Source of the DNA: Methylococcus capsulatus str. Texas = ATCC 19069
GTDB taxonomy: Bacteria; Pseudomonadota; Gammaproteobacteria; Methylococcales; Methylococcaceae
Direction of reading: 5' to 3'
Assembly (NCBI RefSeq): GCF_000424685.1
Contig: NZ_KE384224.1
Location: forward strand, 615,982 to 679,981
Length of the DNA stretch: 64,000 nt
In this document: piece after piece, positions 30,876 to 39,375 of the stretch
Position numbering within the stretch: the first letter of the stretch is position 1
Layout: each line of letters begins with the position of its first letter
Notes under the pieces: generated by a model
Database searches by the model: none
Seen by the model: the letters and a program-made list of their open reading frames with translations, nothing else
Told to the model about the DNA's origin: nothing
Made by a program: the position numbers and the translations under genes

Positions 30876-32716
30876 ACGCGATCCCCCGTTCCGGCATCGC
30901 CGGTGAGGCGCCAGCGACCGGCTATGCGGATCTCAAATCCGAACTCATGAGCCTGATCGACGAGCTGGCGGAGCACCTTCCCGCCGCTCTGCGCCCCGCC
31001 CTCGCCCTGCGTGACAAGCTGCAGGCCGGCCATTTCGACGTCCTGACGGTCGGCCAGTTCAAACGGGGCAAGACCAGCCTGATCAACGCGCTGCTGGGTG
31101 AGAACCTGCTGCCCACGGCGGCGGTGCCGCTGACCTCGGTGGTGACCGTGCTCGCCTACGGCGATCCCCCCCGGATCACCGTCCAGCCGCTGGAAGGCAG
31201 CCCCTTCGACATCCGCCCGGATATGCTCGCGGATTACATCACCGAGCCGGGCAACCCGGGCAACGCGAAGGGCGTGCGGGAAGTGCTGATCCGGACGTCC
31301 TCGCCGCTCCTGGGGAATGGCGTGCGCATCGTGGACACACCCGGCGTCGGCTCGGTGTTCCGCCACAACACCGACACCGCCTGGGCGCGGCTGCCGCAGT
31401 GCGATGCCGCCCTGTTCGTCCTCTCCGCCGACCAGGCGGTGAGTGAGGCCGAACTGGAATTCCTCCATGAGGTCCGGAAGTACGCCGGCCGTATCTTTTT
31501 CCTGTTGAACAAGATCGACATCCTGCAGGAAGCCGACACCGCCGCGATCGAGCACTTCTCTCGCCGTGTACTGACCGAGGCGGTGGGTACGGAGGTCCGC
31601 CTCTTCCCCATTTCCGCTCGGGAGGCCCTGATGGGAAAAGCCGGCAACGATCCGGCGCGACTGGAGGCGAGTCGCCTCCCGGTCTTCACCGCGGCTCTCG
31701 AGCGCTTTCTGCTGGAGGAAAAAGGCGCCCTGCTGCTCGATGCCGCGGCTTCCGGCCTCGCGCGTCTGACCGGCCGGTTGCGCCTGGAAACCGGGCTGGA
31801 GCGGAACTCTCTGACCCTGCCGATGACGGAACTGGACGAAAAGATCGCCCGTTTCGCGGACCGCCGGGCTCAGGCGGAACGTGAACTTCGGCGGCTCGAC
31901 GGACGTCTGCGGCAGGAATTCCGTCTGCTGGCCGACGGAATTTTCGCAGGCGATCCCGAACGCCGGCTGGAAGACGTGCGTTCACGCCTGGGCAGGCGGT
32001 TCGACGCTCTGGTCCTCGGCCAGGACCATCGGCCCCCGAAGGACTTCGACGAGAGCCTGGAGAATTTCCTCCGGCAAGAGGTCGCGGAGGCTTTCGCCGA
32101 CTGGCGGGAGGCGTTGGAAGACCAAGGCGAGGCGGCGGTCGCGCAAATCGCCGAAACCTTCGACCGCGAAATCGATGAAACGGTCGCCGAGCTCCAGCGC
32201 TTTGCCGGCGACCTCTTCCAGATCGCCGCGCCAGCCGCGGCCCCAGAAACACGCTGGCCGGAACGAAGGCGCTCGGGAATCCGTCCCGCAGGCGAGCCCA
32301 TGGGGCTGGATCTCATCACCGAACAGGCCCTCAAACGCGCGCCGGACTTGGTCGCGCCGCGCTTCCGAAAACTCAAATCCCTGGCCGAGCGCTGGGCTCG
32401 ATACGGCATCGTCCGGAGGCGCAGGCGCCAGTTGACCGAAACGGTGGAAATGCTGACCGGACGCATCCGCAGCGACGTTCGGCGACGCCTGGAAGAAATG
32501 AGGGAGGAACTTTCGGCCCGCCTACGCCAGCGCCTGGAAGGCGTGGCGGATGGCCTGGATCAGGCATTGACTCGGGGCGCCGCGGAACGCTCCCGGGCTT
32601 CGGACCGGACTGGCTCCCGGATCCGGCAGCTCGAAGCGCAGTTGGCCTGGCTGGACGGCTTCGACGAGCGCATCCAATTCTTCCGCAAACGCGCAGCGGC
32701 GCAGCGCCGAACCTAG
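30872..32716 (+). CDS. Bacterial dynamin-like GTPase
   Basis: 614 residues. GTPase motifs in order: G1 GQFKRGKTSLINALLG, G2-region Thr in PLTSVVTVL, G3 DTPGVGS, G4 NKID. The C-terminal half is long helical coiled coil rich in Arg and Glu, as in dynamin stalks, and no membrane helix is evident. Bacterial dynamins remodel or hold membranes together. It starts within the stop of the DUF4242 gene. In a methanotroph with internal membranes a membrane-shaping role is attractive, but nothing in the sequence proves it. Confidence 0.8.
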   Translation: MNAIPRSGIAGEAPATGYADLKSELMSLIDELAEHLPAALRPALALRDKLQAGHFDVLTVGQFKRGKTSLINALLGENLLPTAAVPLTSVVTVLAYGDPPRITVQPLEGSPFDIRPDMLADYITEPGNPGNAKGVREVLIRTSSPLLGNGVRIVDTPGVGSVFRHNTDTAWARLPQCDAALFVLSADQAVSEAELEFLHEVRKYAGRIFFLLNKIDILQEADTAAIEHFSRRVLTEAVGTEVRLFPISAREALMGKAGNDPARLEASRLPVFTAALERFLLEEKGALLLDAAASGLARLTGRLRLETGLERNSLTLPMTELDEKIARFADRRAQAERELRRLDGRLRQEFRLLADGIFAGDPERRLEDVRSRLGRRFDALVLGQDHRPPKDFDESLENFLRQEVAEAFADWREALEDQGEAAVAQIAETFDREIDETVAELQRFAGDLFQIAAPAAAPETRWPERRRSGIRPAGEPMGLDLITEQALKRAPDLVAPRFRKLKSLAERWARYGIVRRRRRQLTETVEMLTGRIRSDVRRRLEEMREELSARLRQRLEGVADGLDQALTRGAAERSRASDRTGSRIRQLEAQLAWLDGFDERIQFFRKRAAAQRRT

Positions 32717-32939
32717 CCGCTCGACCTGCCCCCGGTCTTTCGTCTTCCAGGCGGCGGAGCTCATGCTGCCCGTTTTCTCCGGTTCCAGACTGCGGGCCCG
32801 TCCCGCATGAACCGCTCTGGCGATTCGTGACCCGAAGTCGAGTGCCGCCGGTTTCGGGCCGCGTCCGGCTGGCCTTTCTGGGAACACAGATCCGCTGACA
32901 CAAACCACCTTCGAGGTCTCCGTTCGCCGGGAGCGACCT

Positions 32940-33365
32940 TCAGCCGCCCTTCTCGACCGGCATCTTCACTTCCAGCATCCCGCTCGAACAGAACAGGCGG
33001 ACGGTGATCCAGTCGCCCTCGTGAAAATTCCTGGCCGGTTTCAGCAGCATGAGGTGGCGCTCGCCCGACTTGATGACGAGCAGACCGTGCGGCGGCACGG
33101 TCAGCGAATCATCGACGGTCATCCGGACGAGACCGTCCCGCTGCACCAATGAATGGAATTCCACGGCCGAAAAATCCGGGCTGTCGGCACGGCGGATGAT
33201 GAGCGGCACGTCGCCCCCGTTGCGCAGCGTCGCGAATCCGGCCAGGACGCTGGCACCGGGCGGGGATTCCATCACTCTGGCCCCTGACACCTCCAGCCCT
33301 TCGCAGGCATGGACCGGCAGAGTGAACCATGCCAAGACTGCGCAGAAAACATGCACCTTCGTCAT
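32940..33365 (-). CDS. Periplasmic copper chaperone, PCu(A)C family
   Basis: 141 residues with a signal peptide (MTKVHVFCAVLAWFTLPVHA). The copper motif is fully kept in spacing: His in FHSLV, then ten residues to Met in VRM, then 21 residues to HLM (H-x10-M-x21-H-x-M). PCu(A)C proteins deliver Cu(I) to the CuA site of cytochrome oxidase, often with SCO1. Its start overlaps the stop of the SCO1 gene by four bases. Last gene of the five-gene minus-strand operon. Confidence 0.9.
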   Translation of the reverse strand: MTKVHVFCAVLAWFTLPVHACEGLEVSGARVMESPPGASVLAGFATLRNGGDVPLIIRRADSPDFSAVEFHSLVQRDGLVRMTVDDSLTVPPHGLLVIKSGERHLMLLKPARNFHEGDWITVRLFCSSGMLEVKMPVEKGG

Positions 33366-34024
33366 GGAGCAACCCGTTTCCCGAGTATCGTCTCGAAATC
33401 TGCGGCCAGGGCTTCGATCCGGAAAGGCGGGATCAGATAGCCAACCAGACGGACCTTCGGATCGAGCAACATCAGCTCGGCGGAATGATCAATGCCATAG
33501 GCCTCGCCGTCCGCGGCGGCATTCCGGAAAAACACGAAGCCGAGCTGGCGCCCCAGCGCCGTGAGTGTCTCCACCGTACCAGTGGCCGCCCGGAAACCTT
33601 GGTCGAAATAACGCACGTAGCGTCGCAAAGAATCCGGTGTGTCACGCTCCGGATCGACCGACACGAACAGCACCGTCAGCCGCTCCCCCTCTCCGCCGAG
33701 TCTGGACTTGGCCGCCTTGAGGAGGGACAGCGTGGTGGGACAGACGTCGGCGCAGTGGGTGTAGCCGACGAAGACGACGGTCCAGCGCCCGGCCAGATCG
33801 GTTCGCGTGAACGGTCTGCCGTCGTCACCGGTCAATACGAAATCGGCGACGGGGCGCGGCTCCCGCAGTAGCGTGCCGGACACCAGGGCACCGGCGCGCT
33901 CTGCATGCTCATGCCAGGCACTAAGACCGAGGGCCAGAGTAACCGCGGCGATCATCGCGGTCGCCGCAAACCTCGACAAGCCGCGCCGGGCGGAGCCGCG
34001 GACTAACCGCGTAGTGCGGTCCAT
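33362..34024 (-). CDS. SCO1/SenC copper-binding thioredoxin-fold protein
   Basis: 220 residues. An N-terminal membrane anchor (about residues 18-36) is followed by the thioredoxin-like domain with Cys91 and Cys95 in HCADVCPTT and a later His in YGIDHSAEL, the three copper ligands of SCO proteins. It acts on the periplasmic side in copper insertion or thiol control of oxidase assembly. The start overlaps the end of the upstream diiron-protein gene by 22 bases and the stop overlaps the PCu(A)C start. Symbol not assigned because several scoI-type paralogues are usual. Confidence 0.9.
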   Translation of the reverse strand: MDRTTRLVRGSARRGLSRFAATAMIAAVTLALGLSAWHEHAERAGALVSGTLLREPRPVADFVLTGDDGRPFTRTDLAGRWTVVFVGYTHCADVCPTTLSLLKAAKSRLGGEGERLTVLFVSVDPERDTPDSLRRYVRYFDQGFRAATGTVETLTALGRQLGFVFFRNAAADGEAYGIDHSAELMLLDPKVRLVGYLIPPFRIEALAADFETILGKRVAP

Positions 34025-34905
34025 ACCCGCCGCATCAGACTTCCTTCGTCCCTCATGTCCCCACGTATCCGCCTGCCGGTCAACCTTAGTGCGAAGCGCG
34101 CCAGGGCCGGTAAAAAAAGCGGGCGCAACAGATCCCGACCGTAGCCATCCAGCCGCCGCCGGTTTTCCTCCAGACACGCCTCGAGCAGCCCTCCCACCGT
34201 GAAGCCCGGCATCAGACCGGCCGCCTGGGTAGCAGAAAACTCCCGACCGTTGCCCTGGTGGCGGGCGTTCCGCAGGGCGACGCCCACCAGCGCCGCGACC
34301 GCGCGGGCGTAATACCATGCCGAGGCCGGCCCGCGCCAAGCCGCCGCGCCCCGTCCCCGGCGTGCCTGATGCCAGGCCATCCAATTGACGAAGAACAGCA
34401 CATGGCGAACCTCCTCCCCCATGAGGATCTCCAGGACGTCGAACATCTCTGGCGGCAGGAATCCACTCTCCCGCGCGAGACGGAAGAAGCCGAACCCCAG
34501 GAACGAATCCACGCATTCGCCGTAGCCGAAATCGATGAACGTCCGTTCGATGTCCGACGGCAAAGGCGGGATATCCCTGGCTTCGATCACGATCCCGTAG
34601 CGGGCGATCAGGTGGCGGACCAGACGCTCGTGGCGCCTTTCCTCCTCGGCCATCAATTCCATGGCCTCGCGTACCAAAGGGTCCGGAATGGTCGGCGCGA
34701 ATGCCTCGATGATCCGGATCGCCCGCATCTCGGTGTACAGGACCTCCTGCCAGAACGGCACCTCCCTGAGCCGCTGCAGCATGTCCGGGTCCAGTTCGGG
34801 CCACGCCAGCCGTTCCGGCTCGAACTGCAGATGGCTGTCGATGAAGCTCCGACAGAACAATTCCCGGTGCTCCGCCGAACCCGCCTTCGGTTTCCCTGTC
34901 GCCAT
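34003..34905 (-). CDS. Ferritin-like diiron carboxylate protein
   Basis: 300 residues. It shows the full E / ExxH / E / ExxH pattern of a four-helix diiron site: Glu59 (YTEM), Glu89-His92 (EERRH), Glu130 (GEC) and Glu165-His168 (EEVRH). The remaining C-terminal region is helical and basic, with a possible amphipathic or membrane-associated part (AVAALVGVAL). No signal peptide, so probably cytoplasmic. The family is ferritin-like; activity (oxygenase, oxidase or iron handling) cannot be told from sequence. It starts four bases after the other diiron gene and overlaps SCO1. Confidence 0.75.
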   Translation of the reverse strand: MATGKPKAGSAEHRELFCRSFIDSHLQFEPERLAWPELDPDMLQRLREVPFWQEVLYTEMRAIRIIEAFAPTIPDPLVREAMELMAEEERRHERLVRHLIARYGIVIEARDIPPLPSDIERTFIDFGYGECVDSFLGFGFFRLARESGFLPPEMFDVLEILMGEEVRHVLFFVNWMAWHQARRGRGAAAWRGPASAWYYARAVAALVGVALRNARHQGNGREFSATQAAGLMPGFTVGGLLEACLEENRRRLDGYGRDLLRPLFLPALARFALRLTGRRIRGDMRDEGSLMRRVWTALRG

Positions 34906-34909
34906 GGTC

Positions 34910-35665
34910 TCAGCTCCCCATGGCGTTGCTGCGCAGAGGTGGCCGCAGCGCTGCGAGACGTCGCCAGACGAGCGTCCGTTCCAGGATGTAGGCTGCCGAG
35001 ACGCCCAGCTTCAGCAGCCATTGCTTGGGACCGCTCCAACCCAGGAGCGCCGCCATGTGCCGGACGAATGCCAGTCCGACGTCACGGTAGACACGGATCT
35101 CGGCCAGCGCATAGGATTTGAGCATTCGCGCGATGCGGTCTCCGTGGCCCTGACCGCTGAGCCGGAGCAGCTCTTCGTGGGCGTAGGCGAGATGATTGGT
35201 TTCATCCTCTGCGATGACCCGCAAGCTCGGCGCCAGTTCCGCGTCGCCGCCGAATACCCGGAGCAGACGGTTGACCTCGTCGAACGCGCGTTCCTCGGTC
35301 ACCTTGCTGTGCACCAGGTACTGCAGGATTTCCTCCAGCCCGAGCGGCTCGTCACGGCCGAGCCGGCCATGCGGCAGGCCGATGCCGCGGCGCTCCAGCA
35401 GCATGCAGTAATCGGCATCCGCCGGCACCGGCACTTCGTCCAGGCCGGCCTTGCGCAGCAGCTTCGCGAACATCAGGCCATGCTTGGTTTCGTCGGCGCC
35501 GTGCCGGCGGACCTTGCGCGCCAGCACGGGGTCGGGCGTCAGCGCTGCGATCCGCTCGTTCTCCCAACCGCCCTGGGTCTCGCCTTTCGCGGCGATGCTC
35601 AAGAGGAGTTGGAACGCCCGGGGATCGCGCCGTATCTCCTGGAAAACGCTACGTGTAGAAAGCAT
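34910..35665 (-). CDS. Second ferritin-like diiron carboxylate protein
   Basis: 251 residues. It also shows paired ExxH motifs: Glu29 or Glu35 on helix 1, Glu59-His62 (ETKH), Glu124/125 on helix 3 and Glu155-His158 (ETNH). The C-terminal third has hydrophobic helices (LAFVRHMAALLGW, LLKLGVSAAYIL) that might contact the membrane. It is distinct from its neighbour rather than a recent duplicate. The second of two closely spaced ATGs was chosen because GAGGGAG then has proper spacing. It follows the pyrophosphatase-like gene by 31 bases. Confidence 0.7.
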   Translation of the reverse strand: MLSTRSVFQEIRRDPRAFQLLLSIAAKGETQGGWENERIAALTPDPVLARKVRRHGADETKHGLMFAKLLRKAGLDEVPVPADADYCMLLERRGIGLPHGRLGRDEPLGLEEILQYLVHSKVTEERAFDEVNRLLRVFGGDAELAPSLRVIAEDETNHLAYAHEELLRLSGQGHGDRIARMLKSYALAEIRVYRDVGLAFVRHMAALLGWSGPKQWLLKLGVSAAYILERTLVWRRLAALRPPLRSNAMGS

Positions 35666-35696
35666 GCGCATCTCCCTCGATGGACGCCGGAACCGT

Positions 35697-37628
35697 TCAG
35701 GCCAACAGTGGAGCAATCAGCACGGCTACGAGGCCCATCAGCTTGATCAGCGGATTGAGCGCAGGTCCCGCCACTGCCTGACAGGCGGTTCCCACCTGGT
35801 CGCCGGTCAAGGCTGCCCGGTGGGCCTCCGAATCAGCCCCCCCGTACATGCCATCCTCGATGTACCGCCGCGCACTGTCCCAGGCGCCTCCGCCGCTGCT
35901 CATGGCGAATGCCTGGAACAGGCCGGTGACGATGGCGCCGACCAGCATCCCGCCCAGAGCCTCCCGACCGCCGCCGAGGCCGACCAGGAGCGGAACCGCC
36001 AGCGGCACCAGCACCAGGATCGACGCCCGCTTCAAAGCAGCACGCAGACCGCCATTGGCCTGCCCGCCCGCTCCGGCCGGAGCGTTCCCGACCGCGCCGA
36101 GGGACACCGAACCCAGCAGATACGGCATCAGAGCGCCGGCGAACAGACCGGTCAGCACGACCGGATCGGACAGATTCAGTGCCAGGGGAACGGCGAAGCA
36201 TTTCGAATATTCGGCAAACAGGGCCAGCATGGCCAGACCACCGGCGCCCACCACATATCCCTGCACCACCGGACGCGTCGCCCTGCCGGCCGCATCCAGC
36301 GAGGCGGTGGCCTGGCGCACCTCGTCCGGCAGACCGGCGGTCTCGGCAATCCCATGCGCGGCTTCTGCGGCGATGCCGTAACCGTCGATGGCGACCATGA
36401 CGCCGCCGAGCGAAGCCATCGCGACAGCGGCGAGTCCCACCGCGAACAGGCCCGTCCCCTCATGGCCCGAGAAGCCCCCGCCGAGATGATAGGGACCAAT
36501 GAAAGCCGCGCACAAAAGAGCGACGGACCAACCGGTAGACTTCAGGCCCGCAGCCAGACCGGCGACGACATTGGTCGCCGGGCCACCGCGCGAGGCCGCC
36601 GCGATGCGCTTGGCGAAACCGAAACTTTTCGAGGTGTGATATTCCGTCGCGGCGATGTTCAGTCCGGCCAGCACCAGACCGATACAGGCCGCGGAAAACA
36701 GGTTCAGCAGGCTGAAGGCGGGCTGCACGGCGGGCAAGCCCAGGAACCATTCGGACGCGTAATAGAGGCCCACGCCGGCCAGGATCATGGTGACGATCAC
36801 ACTCCGGTACAGCGCACCCACGAGATAGCGGCTCTTGCCCAGACGCACGAAGCAGGCGCCCGCCAGGGAAGCCGCCACGACGAAGCCGGCAACCAGCAGA
36901 GGGAACTCCACCCAGGGGCTGTCCGCACCGAACACGCTTCTGGCCAGCAGCATCGCGGCCACCAGCGCCAGCGTGAGGGTCTCGAACACATCCGCCGCGG
37001 TCCCGGCCGCATGGCCGACATGGTTCCCCACGGCCGCGACCTCGCTCATCTCCTGTAGCGGCGGACCGCCGGCGGTTTTCGCCCACACTCCGCCGACGGT
37101 CCGGGCGAAAACGCTCATCAATGAGCCGCCCAGCGCCAGTCCCAGCAGGCCACCGTGCACGTCGTCCGGCGTGCCCGCCGACGAGGCGAGGGCATAGTAG
37201 CCTGCCACTGCCGAGAGCGCGAGGCCGGCCACCAGCAATCCCATGGCGGTGCCGCTCCGGAAGGCGGTCGACAGCGCCGCGCCCAGCCCCGCACCCGCCG
37301 CGTCGGCGGTCCGCGCCTCGGCCCGCACCGAGACGGCCAGGCCGATGTAACCCGCCAGAGCCGAAGCAACGACGCCGGCGATGAAGCCGTTGGCGGTCCA
37401 GGCGCCGAGCTTGGTCAAAGCCAGCGCGAGCAGGCTACCGACCACCGCCACGGCGATGTATTGCCGCTTGAGGAACGCCCCCGTGCCTTCCTGGATCGCT
37501 CGCGCCACTGCCAGGACGTCCGCCGACCCTGCGCTTCTTCGCAGGACCCCCCCGGCGTTCATCAGCGCGCAGGCGACTCCCGCCGCTCCGCTCCCCAAGG
37601 CAAACACAACGATATTGCTCACATTCAT
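35697..37628 (-). CDS. Membrane pyrophosphatase homologue with degenerate active site
   Basis: 643 residues with about 15 membrane helices and clear full-length similarity to H+-translocating inorganic pyrophosphatase. Structural segments remain: GTGAFLKRQYIA, FGFAKRIAAASRGG, GGAWDSARRYIEDG, SGPAL-like GPALNPLIKLM. The substrate- and metal-binding motifs do not. The usual DNVGDNVGDCAGMAADLFE reads GNHVGHAAGTAADVFE, with the preceding EDDPRNP region absent. DAYGPITDNAGG reads DGYGIAAEAAHG, and GDTVGDPFKD reads GDQVGTACQA. Pyrophosphate hydrolysis therefore looks impossible. The reading frame is intact with normal codon use, so it is a maintained protein. First gene of an operon with two diiron proteins and two copper chaperones. 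Confidence 0.8.
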   Translation of the reverse strand: MNVSNIVVFALGSGAAGVACALMNAGGVLRRSAGSADVLAVARAIQEGTGAFLKRQYIAVAVVGSLLALALTKLGAWTANGFIAGVVASALAGYIGLAVSVRAEARTADAAGAGLGAALSTAFRSGTAMGLLVAGLALSAVAGYYALASSAGTPDDVHGGLLGLALGGSLMSVFARTVGGVWAKTAGGPPLQEMSEVAAVGNHVGHAAGTAADVFETLTLALVAAMLLARSVFGADSPWVEFPLLVAGFVVAASLAGACFVRLGKSRYLVGALYRSVIVTMILAGVGLYYASEWFLGLPAVQPAFSLLNLFSAACIGLVLAGLNIAATEYHTSKSFGFAKRIAAASRGGPATNVVAGLAAGLKSTGWSVALLCAAFIGPYHLGGGFSGHEGTGLFAVGLAAVAMASLGGVMVAIDGYGIAAEAAHGIAETAGLPDEVRQATASLDAAGRATRPVVQGYVVGAGGLAMLALFAEYSKCFAVPLALNLSDPVVLTGLFAGALMPYLLGSVSLGAVGNAPAGAGGQANGGLRAALKRASILVLVPLAVPLLVGLGGGREALGGMLVGAIVTGLFQAFAMSSGGGAWDSARRYIEDGMYGGADSEAHRAALTGDQVGTACQAVAGPALNPLIKLMGLVAVLIAPLLA

Positions 37629-37994
37629 CCCATACGCTCCTGTTGGTTGGTTGATATCAACGACTCGCCGCCACCGGTGCGGCGCCTGATTCCATCGTCA
37701 TAAGCCATGCATATAACTCTGACCAATAGTACTGAACCAAGCTTTATAAGGGGGCAGAGTATGGCAGATATCCACCAATGGAAGATGCGACAAATTGTCC
37801 TGCGACATTTTGTCATATTCACCGTATCACTCCGATCATGTCAGCATCCTGCGCCTTCAGATAACCTAAGGACGAATATATGGAATTACTCGAATCCGCT
37901 GCCGGGAACCCGATGGGAATTTCTCCCGGTGCGCTCTTGGCTATTTTCCGTGAGTCGCCGTACCCACGATACCCTATGGGAATAGGTGAGCGCC
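37629..37994. other. Divergent region between the PPase-like and CydA-like operons
   Basis: 366 bp, moderately AT-rich, no supported gene. It carries two tandem dyads (listed separately) and short A/T stretches that could be promoters in either direction. An AGGTGAG ribosome site for the CydA-like gene lies at its right end. Confidence 0.6.
37787..37815. promoter_or_regulatory. Two tandem GACA-N3-TGTC operator-like dyads
   Basis: TGCGACAAATTGTC and TGCGACATTTTGTC occur back to back with a 15-base period. Each contains the inverted repeat GACA-N3-TGTC; only two bases differ, both in the spacer. They lie about 180 bp before the CydA-like gene and 160 bp before the PPase-like gene. I cannot match them to a known regulator. 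Confidence 0.6.
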
Positions 37995-39362
37995 ATGGAT
38001 AACTCGATGGAGATACTCGGACTTTATCCCACCTGGTATCAGCCGGCACTGGGCAGTGGCTGGGTATTGGGCATCATCGCCGTCGTCCACGTGTTGGCCT
38101 CCCACACATCGGTCGGCGCGGCCTTGGTGTCGACCTGGCTCGCCACCGTCGCCGTGCGGCGCAACCGGCCGGAACTTCTGGAATATGTGAGACGGTACGG
38201 CGTCTTCCTGCTGGTGTTTTCCTATGTGCTCGGCTCCATCACCGGTCCCGGCATCTGGTTTTCGGCCACGGTCGCCAGCCCTCGCGGGCTTTCGGCCCTG
38301 ATCCACAGTTATGTGTGGTGGTGGGCGACCGAATGGGTGTTCTTCTTCATCGAGGTGATCGGCATCTATCTGCTGGTCTATCTGGCCGGGAAGGTGGACG
38401 GCAGAAGTTATCTGAAGATCGCCTGGATCTTCGGCCTCGCCTCCTGGGCTACCATGCTGATCATCGTCGGCATCCTCTCGTTCATGATGTGGCCGGGGCA
38501 GGAACGCTGGTTCACGGAAGGCGGCACGCTCAACGGGTTTTTCGGCCTCTATACCTTCGCCCAGATCCTCAGCCGCACCTGCTTCATGCTGATGGCGGCT
38601 GCCCTGGCTGGCGGGCTGATCGCCGCCTACCTCCGGGACGGCGCCTTCCGGCTGGAAATGACCCGGAAGCTGGCCTGGGTGGGTATCCTGGGAGCCGTGC
38701 TGGGTGCGGTGTTTTTCCAGTGGGGGCTGACGACGCTGCCGGAAAGCGCCCAGCTCCTGATGAAGACCCGGCTGCCCGGATCATTCGTGCCGGCGATGTG
38801 GGCAATCCTGGCGGCGATCGTCGTCTATTTCGCCGCGCTGCTGGTGCGTCCCGGCGCGCTCAATGTCCCTCTCGCCGCCGGAATGATGGTGGGCTTATTG
38901 ATATTCGGCATCTGGCCGGAAGAAAGGGCGCGCGAATCCATGCGCAAACCCTACGTCGCCGGCCAGTTCGTCTACTCGAACCAGATCATCGCCCGCGACG
39001 TGCCGGCGCTGGGCGTCAAATCCGAACTGCCGGCGCTCGAAGCCCGTGGCATGCTGGCGCTCCATCCATTCATACCCCAGCATCTGCGCAGGATCGGCGA
39101 AGGCAATGAACTGGAGGCCGGCCACGCGCTGGCCATCGTGTATTGCTCGAACTGCCACGGCCTGGGCACCACCGGCACCCGCCCCTTTGGCGAGATGTTC
39201 GCCGGCAACCGCGACGCAGCGGATATCGAACGGTTCATCAAGGGCGCCCTGGTCACCGGCAACATGGTGAACATGCCGCGCATCCCGTTGCGCGACGATG
39301 AGGCGCACGCCCTGGCGCAGTTCATCGCCAGCCTGCCCCTGTGGCACTCCATCACCCGCTGA
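37995..39362 (+). CDS. CydA-like membrane subunit fused to C-terminal cytochrome c
   Basis: 455 residues. About nine membrane helices are followed by a c-type haem domain with CSNCH and a Met in GNMVNMP. The helices resemble the quinol-oxidase subunit I of the bd superfamily: H32-x4-H37 in helix 1 (HVLASH), a GxxxGPGIWF segment in helix 2, and E113-x6-E120 (TEWVFFFIE) resembling the Glu pair of CydA. The b558 ligand His and the Q-loop are not evident. CydA-cytochrome c fusions have been described as OR-C families of the bd superfamily, which probably take electrons from cytochrome c rather than quinol. First of three genes. Activity unproven. Confidence 0.6.
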   Translation: MDNSMEILGLYPTWYQPALGSGWVLGIIAVVHVLASHTSVGAALVSTWLATVAVRRNRPELLEYVRRYGVFLLVFSYVLGSITGPGIWFSATVASPRGLSALIHSYVWWWATEWVFFFIEVIGIYLLVYLAGKVDGRSYLKIAWIFGLASWATMLIIVGILSFMMWPGQERWFTEGGTLNGFFGLYTFAQILSRTCFMLMAAALAGGLIAAYLRDGAFRLEMTRKLAWVGILGAVLGAVFFQWGLTTLPESAQLLMKTRLPGSFVPAMWAILAAIVVYFAALLVRPGALNVPLAAGMMVGLLIFGIWPEERARESMRKPYVAGQFVYSNQIIARDVPALGVKSELPALEARGMLALHPFIPQHLRRIGEGNELEAGHALAIVYCSNCHGLGTTGTRPFGEMFAGNRDAADIERFIKGALVTGNMVNMPRIPLRDDEAHALAQFIASLPLWHSITR

Positions 39363-39375
39363 ACGGAAACCCCTC

